Positions 50,842 through 60,234 of a stretch of DNA of 64,000 nt are shown piece after piece (positions within the stretch are counted from its first letter, which is position 1; every line of letters begins with the position of its first letter). The stretch comes from a bacterium. Its GTDB lineage: Bacteria; UBP6; JAFGXH01. Below the pieces are notes generated by a model. That model had not been told where the DNA came from and did not search any database. It was given only the letters and a program-made list of their open reading frames with translations. The stretch lies in the NCBI GenBank assembly GCA_027064085.1, contig JAMOQH010000141.1:1-64000 (forward strand). Direction: 5' to 3'. Both the position numbers and the translations under genes were made by a program.

Positions 50842-52830
50842 ATGGAAAATAAAAAGGTATTAATTAATAAATATGAAATTATTAAAGAACTTGGTCGTGG
50901 TGGAATGGCAATTGTTTATTTAGCCGTAGATAAACAATTAAAAAGAGAAGTTGCTGTAAAAATGTTGCATCCACACATGAATGAAAGTGAACACATTATC
51001 AGGTTTGAAAGAGAAGCTGTTGTGCTTGCTACTTTATCCCATACAAATATTGTTAATATCTATGAATTTTTTGAATTTGAGGGAAACTATTATATTATTT
51101 ATGAATATGTAAATGGAGAAACTCTAGGAAACTTTCTCGAATATCACAGAATAAGATATCCTATTATTTCTCTAATGATAGCATATGAAATAATTGAAGC
51201 TATTGAATATATACATAAAAACGGAGTTATTCATAGGGATATAAAACCTGATAATATAATGATTTCCAGAAATGGTACTGTTAAGGTAATGGATTTTGGT
51301 ATAGCAAAAGTTTTATCAAATACAACCGTTACAGATGCTGGTTCTCTACTTGGATCTCCAGCATATATGTCACCAGAACAAGTTATGGGAGAAGAAATTA
51401 CATTTAAATCTGATATATTTTCTATTGGTGTATTAATTTATAAATTAATAACGAATGTATCTCCATTTGCATCTTCTTCAACTGCATCAACATTAAAAAA
51501 TGTTTTAAATTCCAGCTATCCAAGAATTTCCCATCCTTTGGTTGATAAGGGAATGGAAAGGATTATTGAGTTTTGCCTAAATAAGGACCCCAAAAAGAGA
51601 ATTAATGATTTAACTGCTTTAAAACTAATTATAAAAGAAAAAATTGCTAACGAAGGAAAAGAACCTCCCTTCAAGGAAGAACTATCAGTTTTTTTTAAAA
51701 ATCCCGATGTTTATCAAATAAACTTAAAACAAAATTTACTTGAACATTATAAAAAATATTCATATCAGCTATATAAACAAAAAAATATATTAAAATCTCT
51801 TAATTACTGTGGTAAAGCTCTTGAACTAGCTCCCAAAGATCCACAGTTAAGAGTTTTAAGTAATAAATTAAAGATTTTTAATAATGGAAAACGATTAAGA
51901 ATAATTATTTCATTTTTTATAATACTGACACTAATGTTAATACTATTTTTTAATATTATATTTATTAAACAAAGTAAAATTTCCTACCAATATAAATTAA
52001 ATACATTTGACTATACCTATTTATCATTAATTTCTAAAAATAAATTTCTAAATAAATTTTTAGATTATGATAATTCATATTTACAACAAATAATAAATAA
52101 CCCAAAAAACATAATAGAAATAAATACTAAGTTTAATGATAAAAAGATTAAAGTAAATACCAAAGATAAATTAATAAATTATTCTTCTATAAACAAGAAT
52201 AAAAATAAAAGGGTAAACCCTATTTCTATAAATAACACTAAAAATAAAATGCTAACATCTACGGCGATAAACAAAAATAAGAATAAATCATTAATAATAA
52301 AGAAAGTTGCAATTACTCCTAAGAAAATAAAATATGGGGAATTACAATATTGCTTTAGACCTTATGCCAAAGTTATCATTGACGATAAGATATACTCTAA
52401 TAGTTGTATTACAAACAAAATTAAAATTCCTTATGGAAAACATAAAATTATTGCAAAATACCCCTACTCAAATGATTACAAAGGAATTATTACTATAGAT
52501 GATAAACATAAAAATACAAAAATAAGATATAATTTTAATCATAATAGTAAAATTTATTTAAATTTAAAATCAGTTGCCTCAATTATAGTTTCATTAAAAA
52601 ATGAATATGGTAAATATATAAACATAAATACATTAAATGGTAAAAGAGTCTTGTTTAAAAATAGGAAACTAAGAGAAGTTAAATATTTTTTTGTTAAACC
52701 AGGAAGATATTATATGGATATAACAAATGGAGACTTATACTATAATAATTTATTGTTAGATATTACTCAAAAAAGGAATTATATAATAAATATGGATTTA
52801 GAAAATGATAAAAATATTAAAATACAGTAG
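50842..52830 (+). CDS. Membrane Ser/Thr protein kinase
   Basis: 662 aa. The N-terminal Hanks-type kinase domain (about residues 9-275): GRGGMAIVYLA glycine loop, VAVKML lysine, HRDIKPDN (His131) and DFG (Asp151), GSPAYMSPEQ. A TPR-like helical stretch follows (SYQLYKQKNILKSLNYCGKA), then one membrane helix at about 353-374. The ~290-residue outer part has an Asn/Lys-rich stretch with repeated INKNKNK phrases and a PEGA-like end. It is the first gene of an overlapping set: the next gene starts 26 bp before its stop. The FHA protein at 10061 is a possible reader of its phosphorylation. Confidence 0.92.
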   Translation: MENKKVLINKYEIIKELGRGGMAIVYLAVDKQLKREVAVKMLHPHMNESEHIIRFEREAVVLATLSHTNIVNIYEFFEFEGNYYIIYEYVNGETLGNFLEYHRIRYPIISLMIAYEIIEAIEYIHKNGVIHRDIKPDNIMISRNGTVKVMDFGIAKVLSNTTVTDAGSLLGSPAYMSPEQVMGEEITFKSDIFSIGVLIYKLITNVSPFASSSTASTLKNVLNSSYPRISHPLVDKGMERIIEFCLNKDPKKRINDLTALKLIIKEKIANEGKEPPFKEELSVFFKNPDVYQINLKQNLLEHYKKYSYQLYKQKNILKSLNYCGKALELAPKDPQLRVLSNKLKIFNNGKRLRIIISFFIILTLMLILFFNIIFIKQSKISYQYKLNTFDYTYLSLISKNKFLNKFLDYDNSYLQQIINNPKNIIEINTKFNDKKIKVNTKDKLINYSSINKNKNKRVNPISINNTKNKMLTSTAINKNKNKSLIIKKVAITPKKIKYGELQYCFRPYAKVIIDDKIYSNSCITNKIKIPYGKHKIIAKYPYSNDYKGIITIDDKHKNTKIRYNFNHNSKIYLNLKSVASIIVSLKNEYGKYININTLNGKRVLFKNRKLREVKYFFVKPGRYYMDITNGDLYYNNLLLDITQKRNYIINMDLENDKNIKIQ

Positions 52831-53764
52831 TTTATTAATCGTATTCTTTTTTACAGGCTGTTTATTCACAGAACCTATAAATGAGAAAGTAAATTCTAAT
52901 TTTAGTTATTCTGGAGATTTTTTAGTGAATACCCCGGTATCTTTACAATATAAAGATATAGATGAAAAAACTTCTGACATGGTTTTAACATGGCAAATTG
53001 AAGAAGTTCCTCCTTATTCTGTTATGGAAGAAAATTCTTTTTTACCAAGTAATGATATAAATAGAAGAGTTTTTATACCTGATATACCTGGTATCTACAC
53101 TGTTTCCTTAAGTGTAGAGGATAAATATCATGCTAAAAGTATAACTAGAAAAACAATACAAATAAAAAATAATTTACCTATTGCGGTAATAAAATCATTA
53201 AATAATAATAATTTTATTACTGATAAAGAAATATTTTTTGATGCTTCAGATTCTTATGATATAGATTATAATAAAATCACTTCTTTTAGTTGGAGTATTA
53301 TATCAGCACCTAAAGGTAGTAATGTATTATATGAAACATCTAATGATGAAGATTTTAGTATAAAACCTGATATATATGGCGATTATACTATCAAGCTAGT
53401 AATTAAAGATATAAATGAAGATGAAAACTATACAACATATTCATTTCATGTTTACAAGGCTACAAATCCTAAGATATTAAAAACCTCTCCTGATAGTAGC
53501 ATTGCTTTAATTCCAATAAAAGAAACTTTATCACAAGAAATATATGCTATAGTAACTGATGACATAACAGCTAGTTCAAAATTAAATTATTTTTGGAGCA
53601 TATCAATAAATAATGAGGATTTTTTTAATATATCAAATACTAATAGGCTAGTTTTAAATGGAAATCTTTATGGAATAGGAGATTTAATTTTAATAAAGCT
53701 TAGAGTGGTAAATTCAGCTAATAATTATGCAGAAGTGTTATGGAGGTTTGTAATAATAGAATGA
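52805..53764 (+). CDS. PKD-like domain lipoprotein
   Basis: 319 aa. Signal with lipobox IVFFFTGCLF (Cys19). Three Ig/PKD-like modules: one ending with IPGIYTVSLSVEDKYHAKS, one starting IFFDASDSYDIDYNKITSFS and containing GDYTIKLVIKDINEDEN, and a shorter third (LNYFWSISINNEDFF). Such domains mediate protein or surface contacts. The start lies 26 bp inside the kinase gene, so the pair is tightly coupled; the lipoprotein may be a partner of the kinase's outer domain (inference). Confidence 0.75.
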   Translation: MIKILKYSSLLIVFFFTGCLFTEPINEKVNSNFSYSGDFLVNTPVSLQYKDIDEKTSDMVLTWQIEEVPPYSVMEENSFLPSNDINRRVFIPDIPGIYTVSLSVEDKYHAKSITRKTIQIKNNLPIAVIKSLNNNNFITDKEIFFDASDSYDIDYNKITSFSWSIISAPKGSNVLYETSNDEDFSIKPDIYGDYTIKLVIKDINEDENYTTYSFHVYKATNPKILKTSPDSSIALIPIKETLSQEIYAIVTDDITASSKLNYFWSISINNEDFFNISNTNRLVLNGNLYGIGDLILIKLRVVNSANNYAEVLWRFVIIE

Positions 53765-55209
53765 AAATTATTTTAGGCTTATTGATACTATTAATGTCAG
53801 TAAATATAAGTAGTAATAACTTTATAAAGCTAAATGAAGCTGTTGATATTAATGTTTGTAAAAATTATCCAACAAATAAATTATATAAATGGAAATTTAC
53901 TGAAAAACCTATAAGCTCTACTTTAAAAGATAATGATATAAACAGAAATAATTGCTTTATATTTTTTACACCTGATAAAAAGGGACACTATCAAATCAAA
54001 TTAGAAGTAGATAAATTTAATGAATTATTTAATTTTGAAGTACTTGAATCATTAGAAAAAACAACAATTGATATTTCTTATTATACTAAGAATAATTATT
54101 ATTATAATTCATTAGAATACTATAAGTATTATGATAACAATGATATTACTTTTGAAATTAATAAAAAAATAGAAAAATTTAATTTTAATATTAAAGGAAT
54201 TGCATTAATTAAAGATTTAGGAACTAATAAAACTTTTATAATAAATACCAATAAAAGTAATTATTTAAAATTTGGTCAATTATATAAAATAACCTTTTTC
54301 CCCGATAATTATCAAAAAAAAGAAATAATAATTAACACTAAAGATTTTGATAATAATATTGATTTAATCCCTTTAACAACAAAACTAAATTTAGAAATAA
54401 TAAATTCTGAAAATAAAAAGATTATAGGAACAACATCAATCTACTACAACGAAGTAACTGTTAGTAAATTTTTATCTTATAATATATTTATAAATGATCC
54501 AAATCAGATATTATTTTCACCAATAAAAACAATAAATAACTATCCATCCATTATCTATAACTATAATAGCAATATTCATAATTTAAAATATGATAATATA
54601 GAGTTTCATAAACTTAAAATACATTTAGAAAATATACAAGAACCTGAATTTATAACAATAAAAATTAAATCCTTGTTATTGGATAAATGTTTAATAAATA
54701 ATTTAAATGCTCAATGTATATATCAGAGAGCATTTATTTTAAATAAAAACAAAGAAATTCTATTACCATCGGGAAAGTATGAAATAACTGTTTACAAAAA
54801 AGGCTTTAAGAATATAGTTAAAACAATTGATTTTAATAATGATTCTGACTTTACAATAAATAATTTTTTGGAAAATAATATGGTAAAAGTTAGCTTCCCA
54901 GAAAATGTAATATCCATATCCCTTAGCGATAAAGAAAATAATAATTACCATTTTAAAATTGATGACACTATAAAAGAATTATATATCCCAATTGGGATAT
55001 ATAATGTTTCATTATTTACTTATAATGGAATATTTAATATTAAATTACTAGAAATTAATGATGACACTAAAATAGAATATAATTGGAGAAAAATAAATAT
55101 AAATATAAAAGAAAATAGTAAAATAATATATGGAGGGATTATTCTTATTGAAAATAAAAACTATATCTTCAATAACGGAAATTTGCATGAATTTTATATT
55201 AACAAATAA
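53761..55209 (+). CDS. Secreted protein of unknown function, coupled to the PKD lipoprotein
   Basis: 482 aa from the ATG at 53761 (MKIILGLLILLMSVNISS), which overlaps the previous stop as ATGA and begins with the signal peptide; a start 7 codons earlier would put a non-signal stretch in front. The body is Asn/Lys/Ile-rich with beta-strand repeats; the first part (YKWKFTEKPISSTLKDND) resembles the first module of the upstream PKD-like lipoprotein. Later repeats such as LLPSGKYEITVYKKGFKNIV and YIPIGIYNVSLFTYNG look like PEGA-type modules. No catalytic motif is seen. Confidence 0.55.
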   Translation: MKIILGLLILLMSVNISSNNFIKLNEAVDINVCKNYPTNKLYKWKFTEKPISSTLKDNDINRNNCFIFFTPDKKGHYQIKLEVDKFNELFNFEVLESLEKTTIDISYYTKNNYYYNSLEYYKYYDNNDITFEINKKIEKFNFNIKGIALIKDLGTNKTFIINTNKSNYLKFGQLYKITFFPDNYQKKEIIINTKDFDNNIDLIPLTTKLNLEIINSENKKIIGTTSIYYNEVTVSKFLSYNIFINDPNQILFSPIKTINNYPSIIYNYNSNIHNLKYDNIEFHKLKIHLENIQEPEFITIKIKSLLLDKCLINNLNAQCIYQRAFILNKNKEILLPSGKYEITVYKKGFKNIVKTIDFNNDSDFTINNFLENNMVKVSFPENVISISLSDKENNNYHFKIDDTIKELYIPIGIYNVSLFTYNGIFNIKLLEINDDTKIEYNWRKININIKENSKIIYGGIILIENKNYIFNNGNLHEFYINK

Positions 55210-55230
55210 AAATAACTTAATGGAGAAAAT

Positions 55231-55974
55231 ATGACAGCTAAAGAAATATTTGATATTTTATCTAAAGAAGTTGGTATCATACCCGAAAAAGAAGAAGATG
55301 CACAAGAATGGTTTAAAAATGCTTACAAACAAGGAAATGAAACCGTTCAAAAAGCTCTTCTTGAATTATTAACTTACGATGTTATTAGGCCAATAAATGA
55401 CGATGAAAAGATTATGTGGCTTTTTAGAACTGTTTTTCATGGAAAGCAAGAAAGCAAGAAAGAACTAAGAAGAATGTATTACGAAGGACACGGAGAAGAG
55501 ACAACTAAAAAAGAAATAGTAGATTTTCTTAATAAAGAAGCCACAAATAATGACTTAGAATCAATAATATTTATGGGACATATTCATCATGGTGGTTTTG
55601 GTGTTGAAAAAAATATAGATATTGCTCATCACTGGTATCATAAAGCTGCAAAAAAAGGAGATGCCGGAGCCCAAATAGCTGTTGCAGATTATCATTTTAA
55701 CAAAAAAGAATACAATGATGCCTATAATTGGTATCATAAAGCCGCAGAGCAAAATAAAAGAACTGCATACATAAGACTTAGCATGATGTATAAACTAGGG
55801 CTTGGAACAGAAGTAAATCATGAAAAATCATATTTTTACAGAAATAAAATAAAAGAAGAACTAAACCTAAAAAGAAAGCAAGAAGCTAAAAGGAAACCTA
55901 TAGCTTATCCTAGTACAAAAAGTAAAATAAGAACTTATAAACCAAAATCTAAGAAAAAACATGAAAAAAGGTAA
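55231..55974 (+). CDS. Sel1-like repeat protein
   Basis: 247 aa, no signal peptide. Sel1-type repeats: GFGVEKNIDIAHHWYHKAAK, KKGDAGAQIAVADYHFNKKE, YNDAYNWYHKAAEQNKRTAY, GLGTEVNHEKSYFYRNK. The tail is very basic (KRKQEAKRKP, KPKSKKKHEKR). Sel1 repeats are scaffolds for protein contacts. It overlaps the histidine kinase gene by 14 bp and follows the PKD cluster, so it probably belongs to the same signalling unit. Confidence 0.8.
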   Translation: MTAKEIFDILSKEVGIIPEKEEDAQEWFKNAYKQGNETVQKALLELLTYDVIRPINDDEKIMWLFRTVFHGKQESKKELRRMYYEGHGEETTKKEIVDFLNKEATNNDLESIIFMGHIHHGGFGVEKNIDIAHHWYHKAAKKGDAGAQIAVADYHFNKKEYNDAYNWYHKAAEQNKRTAYIRLSMMYKLGLGTEVNHEKSYFYRNKIKEELNLKRKQEAKRKPIAYPSTKSKIRTYKPKSKKKHEKR

Positions 55975-57517
55975 TATCTTCTTAAAAGTAATAATTGGAT
56001 TTTCAATTATCATTATTATATTTATTTTTTCAACTCTTTATATAAATATTGAATTAAAATATGTAAATAAAAAACTTACTCTTTTAAATAAAGGTTATGT
56101 TTTATTTATAAGAAATTTATCTAAAATTCAAATCACTTTAAATAATGATAAAAAAATACTAGAAAAAATTATGAAAGATGAAAAAATAAAAAAGAATTTT
56201 AAATTATTTATTCTAAATAGATATAAAAACCACCCTATTGATAAAATTTTTACAAAATCATTATTTGAAATTAATAGCTTATTGAAAAATAATTCATTCT
56301 ATGATGGTAAAAAATTTTATAATTTTGCTAAAATAGAGTTAAATATCTTAAAAGGATATTATTCTGAAAATGTTAGTGCTTGTAGCAAGTATATTAATAA
56401 CAAGGCAGATAAAAAGGATTGTCAAAATTCAATAAATAGGCTTATTGTTCGTATCAGATATTTAAATACGGTTACAGATAAAAAATTATCAGAACTATCT
56501 TTAAATATAGAAGATATTTTAGAAAAAATAACTATTTATAACTTTATATTTATTGGACTTTCTGCAATTATCATTATTATTATTTTAATTTTTTTAATTA
56601 TGCTGATTGCTCCAATTAAAAATCTCATAAATGCCATTTCATTTATAAAAAAAGGAGATTACTCACATAGAGTAGAAATGAAAAGTAGTGGAGAAATTGG
56701 TGTTTTAGTTGATTCATTTAATGATATGATTTCAACTTTACAACAAAGAGACGAGCAAATTAAAGCCCAACAAAAATCACTTGAAGAGCATCATAAAAAT
56801 GAAATAAAAATTAAAAATAAACTCCTTGAAGTAGAAAGATTGGCAGCAATTGGAAAAATATCTGCACAAATTGCTCATGAAATAAGAAATCCGTTAAATT
56901 CAATAAATTTAAATACAGATATAATTGGAGATGAAATATTTGACGAAAACTTTAATCCTGATGAAATAAAACCATTATTTGACCATATTAAAATAGAAAT
57001 AGAAAGATTAAATAATATAACTGAAAAGTATTTAAGATTAGCAAAAGAGCCTGATTTAAACCTAGAGGCAAATGATATAGTAAAGCTTTTAAATGATGTA
57101 ATTGAATTAATGGAAATTGAATTTACAAATAAAGAAGTTTTAATAATTAAAGACTTTAAAGTTGGATCATATATTTTAAATTTTGATAAGAATATAGTAA
57201 AATCAGTATTTATTAATATACTAAAAAATGCACTTGAAGCAAGCTCTAAAAATGGAAAAGTAACTGTTTTTATCGATAAAACAAATAAAAATGGTGTTGA
57301 ATATATAAAAATTTCAATTAAAGATACAGGAATAGGTATTTCTGACAAAGATAAGGAAAATATTTTTAATCCATTTTTTACAACAAAGAAATATGGGACA
57401 GGTATAGGCTTGTTTACTGTAAAAGAAGGTGTTTTAAGTCATAACGGAGAAATCAAATTTAATTCTAAATTTAGTAAAGGTACAGAATTTGTAATTTATT
57501 TACCTTTTACATCATGA
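55961..57517 (+). CDS. Sensor histidine kinase (NtrB-like), orphan
   Basis: 518 aa. Membrane helix near 9-28, a ~165-residue extracytoplasmic sensor, a second helix near 195-220, HAMP (VEMKSSGEIGVLVDSFNDMI), coiled coil, then the phospho-acceptor His306 in AQIAHEIRNPLNSINLN and an ATPase domain with NILKNALEAS, DTGIGIS and TKKYGTGIGLF. No response regulator gene lies next to it. The 3' end is duplicated 94 bp further on (57614-57635). It is the last gene of the signalling operon. Confidence 0.92.
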   Translation: MKKGNIFLKVIIGFSIIIIIFIFSTLYINIELKYVNKKLTLLNKGYVLFIRNLSKIQITLNNDKKILEKIMKDEKIKKNFKLFILNRYKNHPIDKIFTKSLFEINSLLKNNSFYDGKKFYNFAKIELNILKGYYSENVSACSKYINNKADKKDCQNSINRLIVRIRYLNTVTDKKLSELSLNIEDILEKITIYNFIFIGLSAIIIIIILIFLIMLIAPIKNLINAISFIKKGDYSHRVEMKSSGEIGVLVDSFNDMISTLQQRDEQIKAQQKSLEEHHKNEIKIKNKLLEVERLAAIGKISAQIAHEIRNPLNSINLNTDIIGDEIFDENFNPDEIKPLFDHIKIEIERLNNITEKYLRLAKEPDLNLEANDIVKLLNDVIELMEIEFTNKEVLIIKDFKVGSYILNFDKNIVKSVFINILKNALEASSKNGKVTVFIDKTNKNGVEYIKISIKDTGIGISDKDKENIFNPFFTTKKYGTGIGLFTVKEGVLSHNGEIKFNSKFSKGTEFVIYLPFTS

Positions 57518-57635
57518 TACCCACCCCATGAAGCTAAGCAACTAGCTTCTAACCCCCCCCCAAGAGGGGAATTTATTTACTTTTATCATTTGAGATTTTA
57601 TCATTTATTTTCCATTTACCTTTTACATCATGATA
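57498..57635. repeat. 94-bp palindrome-bearing insert between 22-bp direct repeats
   Basis: The 22 bases at 57498-57519 (the last codons of the histidine kinase gene plus its stop) recur exactly at 57614-57635. Between them lie 94 bases with a 7-bp hairpin (GAAGCTA/TAGCTTC, 57530-57549), a run of nine C (57553-57561) that can pair with GGGG at 57566-57569, and two TTTTATCATTT copies. The layout suggests insertion of a short mobile or MITE-like element, or a slippage duplication. The C-run is exceptional in this AT-rich window. Confidence 0.7.
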
Positions 57636-57676
57636 AAAATATGTTATAAAAAAATGTTCTTTTTTTAGGAGTTCTT

Positions 57677-59200
57677 ATGGTCGTTTTAAGTAGTAAAAAT
57701 ATGACATTTAATGAATTTATTAATGTAGCTATTAATAAAGAAAAGCTTAGTTTATCTCAAGAATTAAAGGAGAAAATTAAAAAAGCAAGAGATTTAGTTG
57801 AAGAATTAGATAAGGGAGATACTCCTATTTATGGAATAAATACTGGTTTTGGATTTTTGGCTGGAAAAAAGATAGATAAATCGCAAATAGAACAGTTACA
57901 ATTTAATTTAATTCGTTCTCATTGCACTGCAGTTGGAGAACCTTATAGTGAAGAAGTCACCCGTGGAATAATGCTTCTTAGGGCAAGAGTCATGAGTCAA
58001 GGATATTCGGGTATAAGAGCAGAAGTAATAGAATTTCTAATCGATTTATTAAATAAAAATATTCTTCCTGTTATACCCTCTCAAGGTAGTGTTGGAGCAA
58101 GTGGAGATTTAGCTCCATTAGCACACTTAGCTATTACTTTGTTGGGAGAAGGAGAAGTTTTTTATAATGGTAAAATTGAAAAAACTAGCAATGTTTTTAA
58201 AAAGGAAAATCTTACTCCTATTAAGTTGCATTCAAAAGAAGGGCTTGTTTTAATAAATGGAACTCAGGCAATGACAGCAAATGGCCTTATTCAGTTATAC
58301 AGGGCAAAAAATATTTTAAAATCCTCAGATATCATTGTTTCTATTAGTTTAGATGCCTTAAAAGGTACAGTAAAAGCATTTGACGAAAAGATTTCTCTTA
58401 TTAGGCCACATAAAGGGCAAATAGATACTGCAAAAAATGTTAGAAATATGCTTAAAGGAAGCGAGATATTAGTTTCACACGATGGCTGCGGAAAAGTTCA
58501 AGATGCATATTCTTTAAGATGTGTTCCACAAGTGCACGGCTCTATCAAAGATGTAATTAATTATGTTGAAAAAACTCTATTTACAGAAATGAATTCTGTT
58601 ACAGATAATCCTCTTGTTTTTCCAAATGAAAAAGAAATTATATCAGGGGGTAATTTTCATGGAGAACCTATAGCATTTGCTATGGATTTTTTAGGTATTG
58701 CAATTAGTGAAATTGCATCTATTTCAGAAAGAAGAATTGAACAAATGGTTAATCCAAATTCTAATGATCATTTACCAGCATTTTTAATAAAAGATGAGGG
58801 ACTTAACTCAGGTTTTATGATTGCTCATGTTACAGCAGCATCGTTAACATCAGAAAACAAAATATATGCCCATCCAAGCTCTGTTGATTCTATACCAACT
58901 TCAGCAAATAAGGAAGACCATGTTTCTATGGGAACTATAGGCTCAAATAAAGCTGCAAAAATAATAGATAATGTAGAAAAAGTTATTGCGATTGAATATA
59001 TGGTTGCATCTCAAGCTTTAGACTTTAGAAAGCCTTTAAAATCTAGTATTGCAGTAGAAAAGGCTGTTTCTATTTTAAGAGAAAATGTTCCATTTTTAAC
59101 AAAAGATGAGTACTTAAAACCATATATAGAAACTGCTATTGATATAGTTAGTAGTGGTAAATTAGTAAAAGAAATTAGTAAAATTATAGATTTAAGCTAG
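57677..59200 (+). CDS. hutH: Histidine ammonia-lyase
   Basis: Converts histidine to urocanate. 507 aa. The MIO-forming triad Ala141-Ser142-Gly143 is in GSVGASGDLAPLAHL. Other conserved parts: YGINTGFGFLAG, QFNLIRSHCTAVGEP, NGTQAMTANG, DNPLVF, SISERRIEQMVNP and EDHVSMGTIGSNKA. AGGAG lies before the ATG; the frame begins MVVLSSKN. Other hut genes are not seen; the gene is alone between the signalling operon and the AAA/Hsp70 cluster. Confidence 0.97.
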   Translation: MVVLSSKNMTFNEFINVAINKEKLSLSQELKEKIKKARDLVEELDKGDTPIYGINTGFGFLAGKKIDKSQIEQLQFNLIRSHCTAVGEPYSEEVTRGIMLLRARVMSQGYSGIRAEVIEFLIDLLNKNILPVIPSQGSVGASGDLAPLAHLAITLLGEGEVFYNGKIEKTSNVFKKENLTPIKLHSKEGLVLINGTQAMTANGLIQLYRAKNILKSSDIIVSISLDALKGTVKAFDEKISLIRPHKGQIDTAKNVRNMLKGSEILVSHDGCGKVQDAYSLRCVPQVHGSIKDVINYVEKTLFTEMNSVTDNPLVFPNEKEIISGGNFHGEPIAFAMDFLGIAISEIASISERRIEQMVNPNSNDHLPAFLIKDEGLNSGFMIAHVTAASLTSENKIYAHPSSVDSIPTSANKEDHVSMGTIGSNKAAKIIDNVEKVIAIEYMVASQALDFRKPLKSSIAVEKAVSILRENVPFLTKDEYLKPYIETAIDIVSSGKLVKEISKIIDLS

Positions 59201-59334
59201 TTTACTCCATTTGATTCTATATTGTATTTATCATAATATTTATTTATTTATTTTAGAAAGTCTCCATAAAGTGCAGTTTCAATTTCAAAATCCCTAAGAT
59301 TTCCCACATACTCTTTCTCGTAATGCCTCTTACA

Positions 59335-60219
59335 TTAAATATTATTTTTCAATAAAACATCATACTCTTTTAACTTCTTATTTAGCTTCTTTATATCATA
59401 AATAACATCATCTGCCAAATTTAATAAATTCCTATCAAGACTCTTGCTTGTGTCCATATTATCAAGAGTTTCATTTAAGGCATTTAAAATATCAGAATTT
59501 GATTTATTATGTATTTTTGAAATCTTTAAAATTTCATTTGCATTTTCTTTTAAATTCACCACCTGCTTTTCAATATTTACAGTTATATTTTTTGAGATGT
59601 TATTTGTTTGTAAAATCAGCTTATTAATATCATTTTCTTTGATATTTTTTTCTATTTTTTTTAATTCTTCTATATTTTTTTTAATTTTTGATAAATTTTC
59701 ATTTTCTTTTTTTAGTCTTTTCTCCACACTGATTAATTCTTCATTTTGCTTTAAAACAGTGTTATACTTTTCAATAACATCATCAATATTTTTTTTCTTT
59801 TCAGAAATCAAAGAAATAAAATTATCATCACTTTTATCTATTTGTGGTAATATTTTTGTAAAAAAATCAGAAATTCTTTTAGCAGAATCATATTCAAGAG
59901 TAATAACTAAGTCTTCAATATCATCAACAGAATCAAAATCAACTTTGCAGGCAAGCTCTTCTATAAAAGTTACAAGTTTAACATAATTTTCAAATTTATC
60001 ATTAGAAGTTTTTGCTTTTTTTAATTTATCCGTTAAATTTTCAATATTTTTTATATCAGTATTTGATAAATTGCCAACAAGTATTTTTTTTTTAACACAA
60101 CTGTTAGTACTTGAAGTATCCTTTCCCCTAACTTTAACATCTTTCACAACTTCTTTACTACAATTAGGACATTTATTTCCCAAATAAACAGGACTATGCC
60201 CACAATTTTTACATTTCAT
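59335..60219 (-). CDS. Zinc-ribbon coiled-coil protein
   Basis: 294 aa, no signal. N-terminal zinc ribbon MKCKNCGHSPVYLGNKCPNC (two C-x-x-C pairs), then a basic linker and a long helical coiled coil from about residue 50 to the end, with heptad-rich Lys/Glu/Leu segments (ENENLSKIKKNIEELKKIEK). No known family. Last gene of the six-gene minus-strand cluster; it follows the second zinc-ribbon gene by 15 bp with AAGGGA in front. The coiled coil suggests an oligomer or filament-type partner. Confidence 0.7.
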   Translation of the reverse strand: MKCKNCGHSPVYLGNKCPNCSKEVVKDVKVRGKDTSSTNSCVKKKILVGNLSNTDIKNIENLTDKLKKAKTSNDKFENYVKLVTFIEELACKVDFDSVDDIEDLVITLEYDSAKRISDFFTKILPQIDKSDDNFISLISEKKKNIDDVIEKYNTVLKQNEELISVEKRLKKENENLSKIKKNIEELKKIEKNIKENDINKLILQTNNISKNITVNIEKQVVNLKENANEILKISKIHNKSNSDILNALNETLDNMDTSKSLDRNLLNLADDVIYDIKKLNKKLKEYDVLLKNNI

Positions 60220-60234
60220 TGTTTTCCCTTATTA

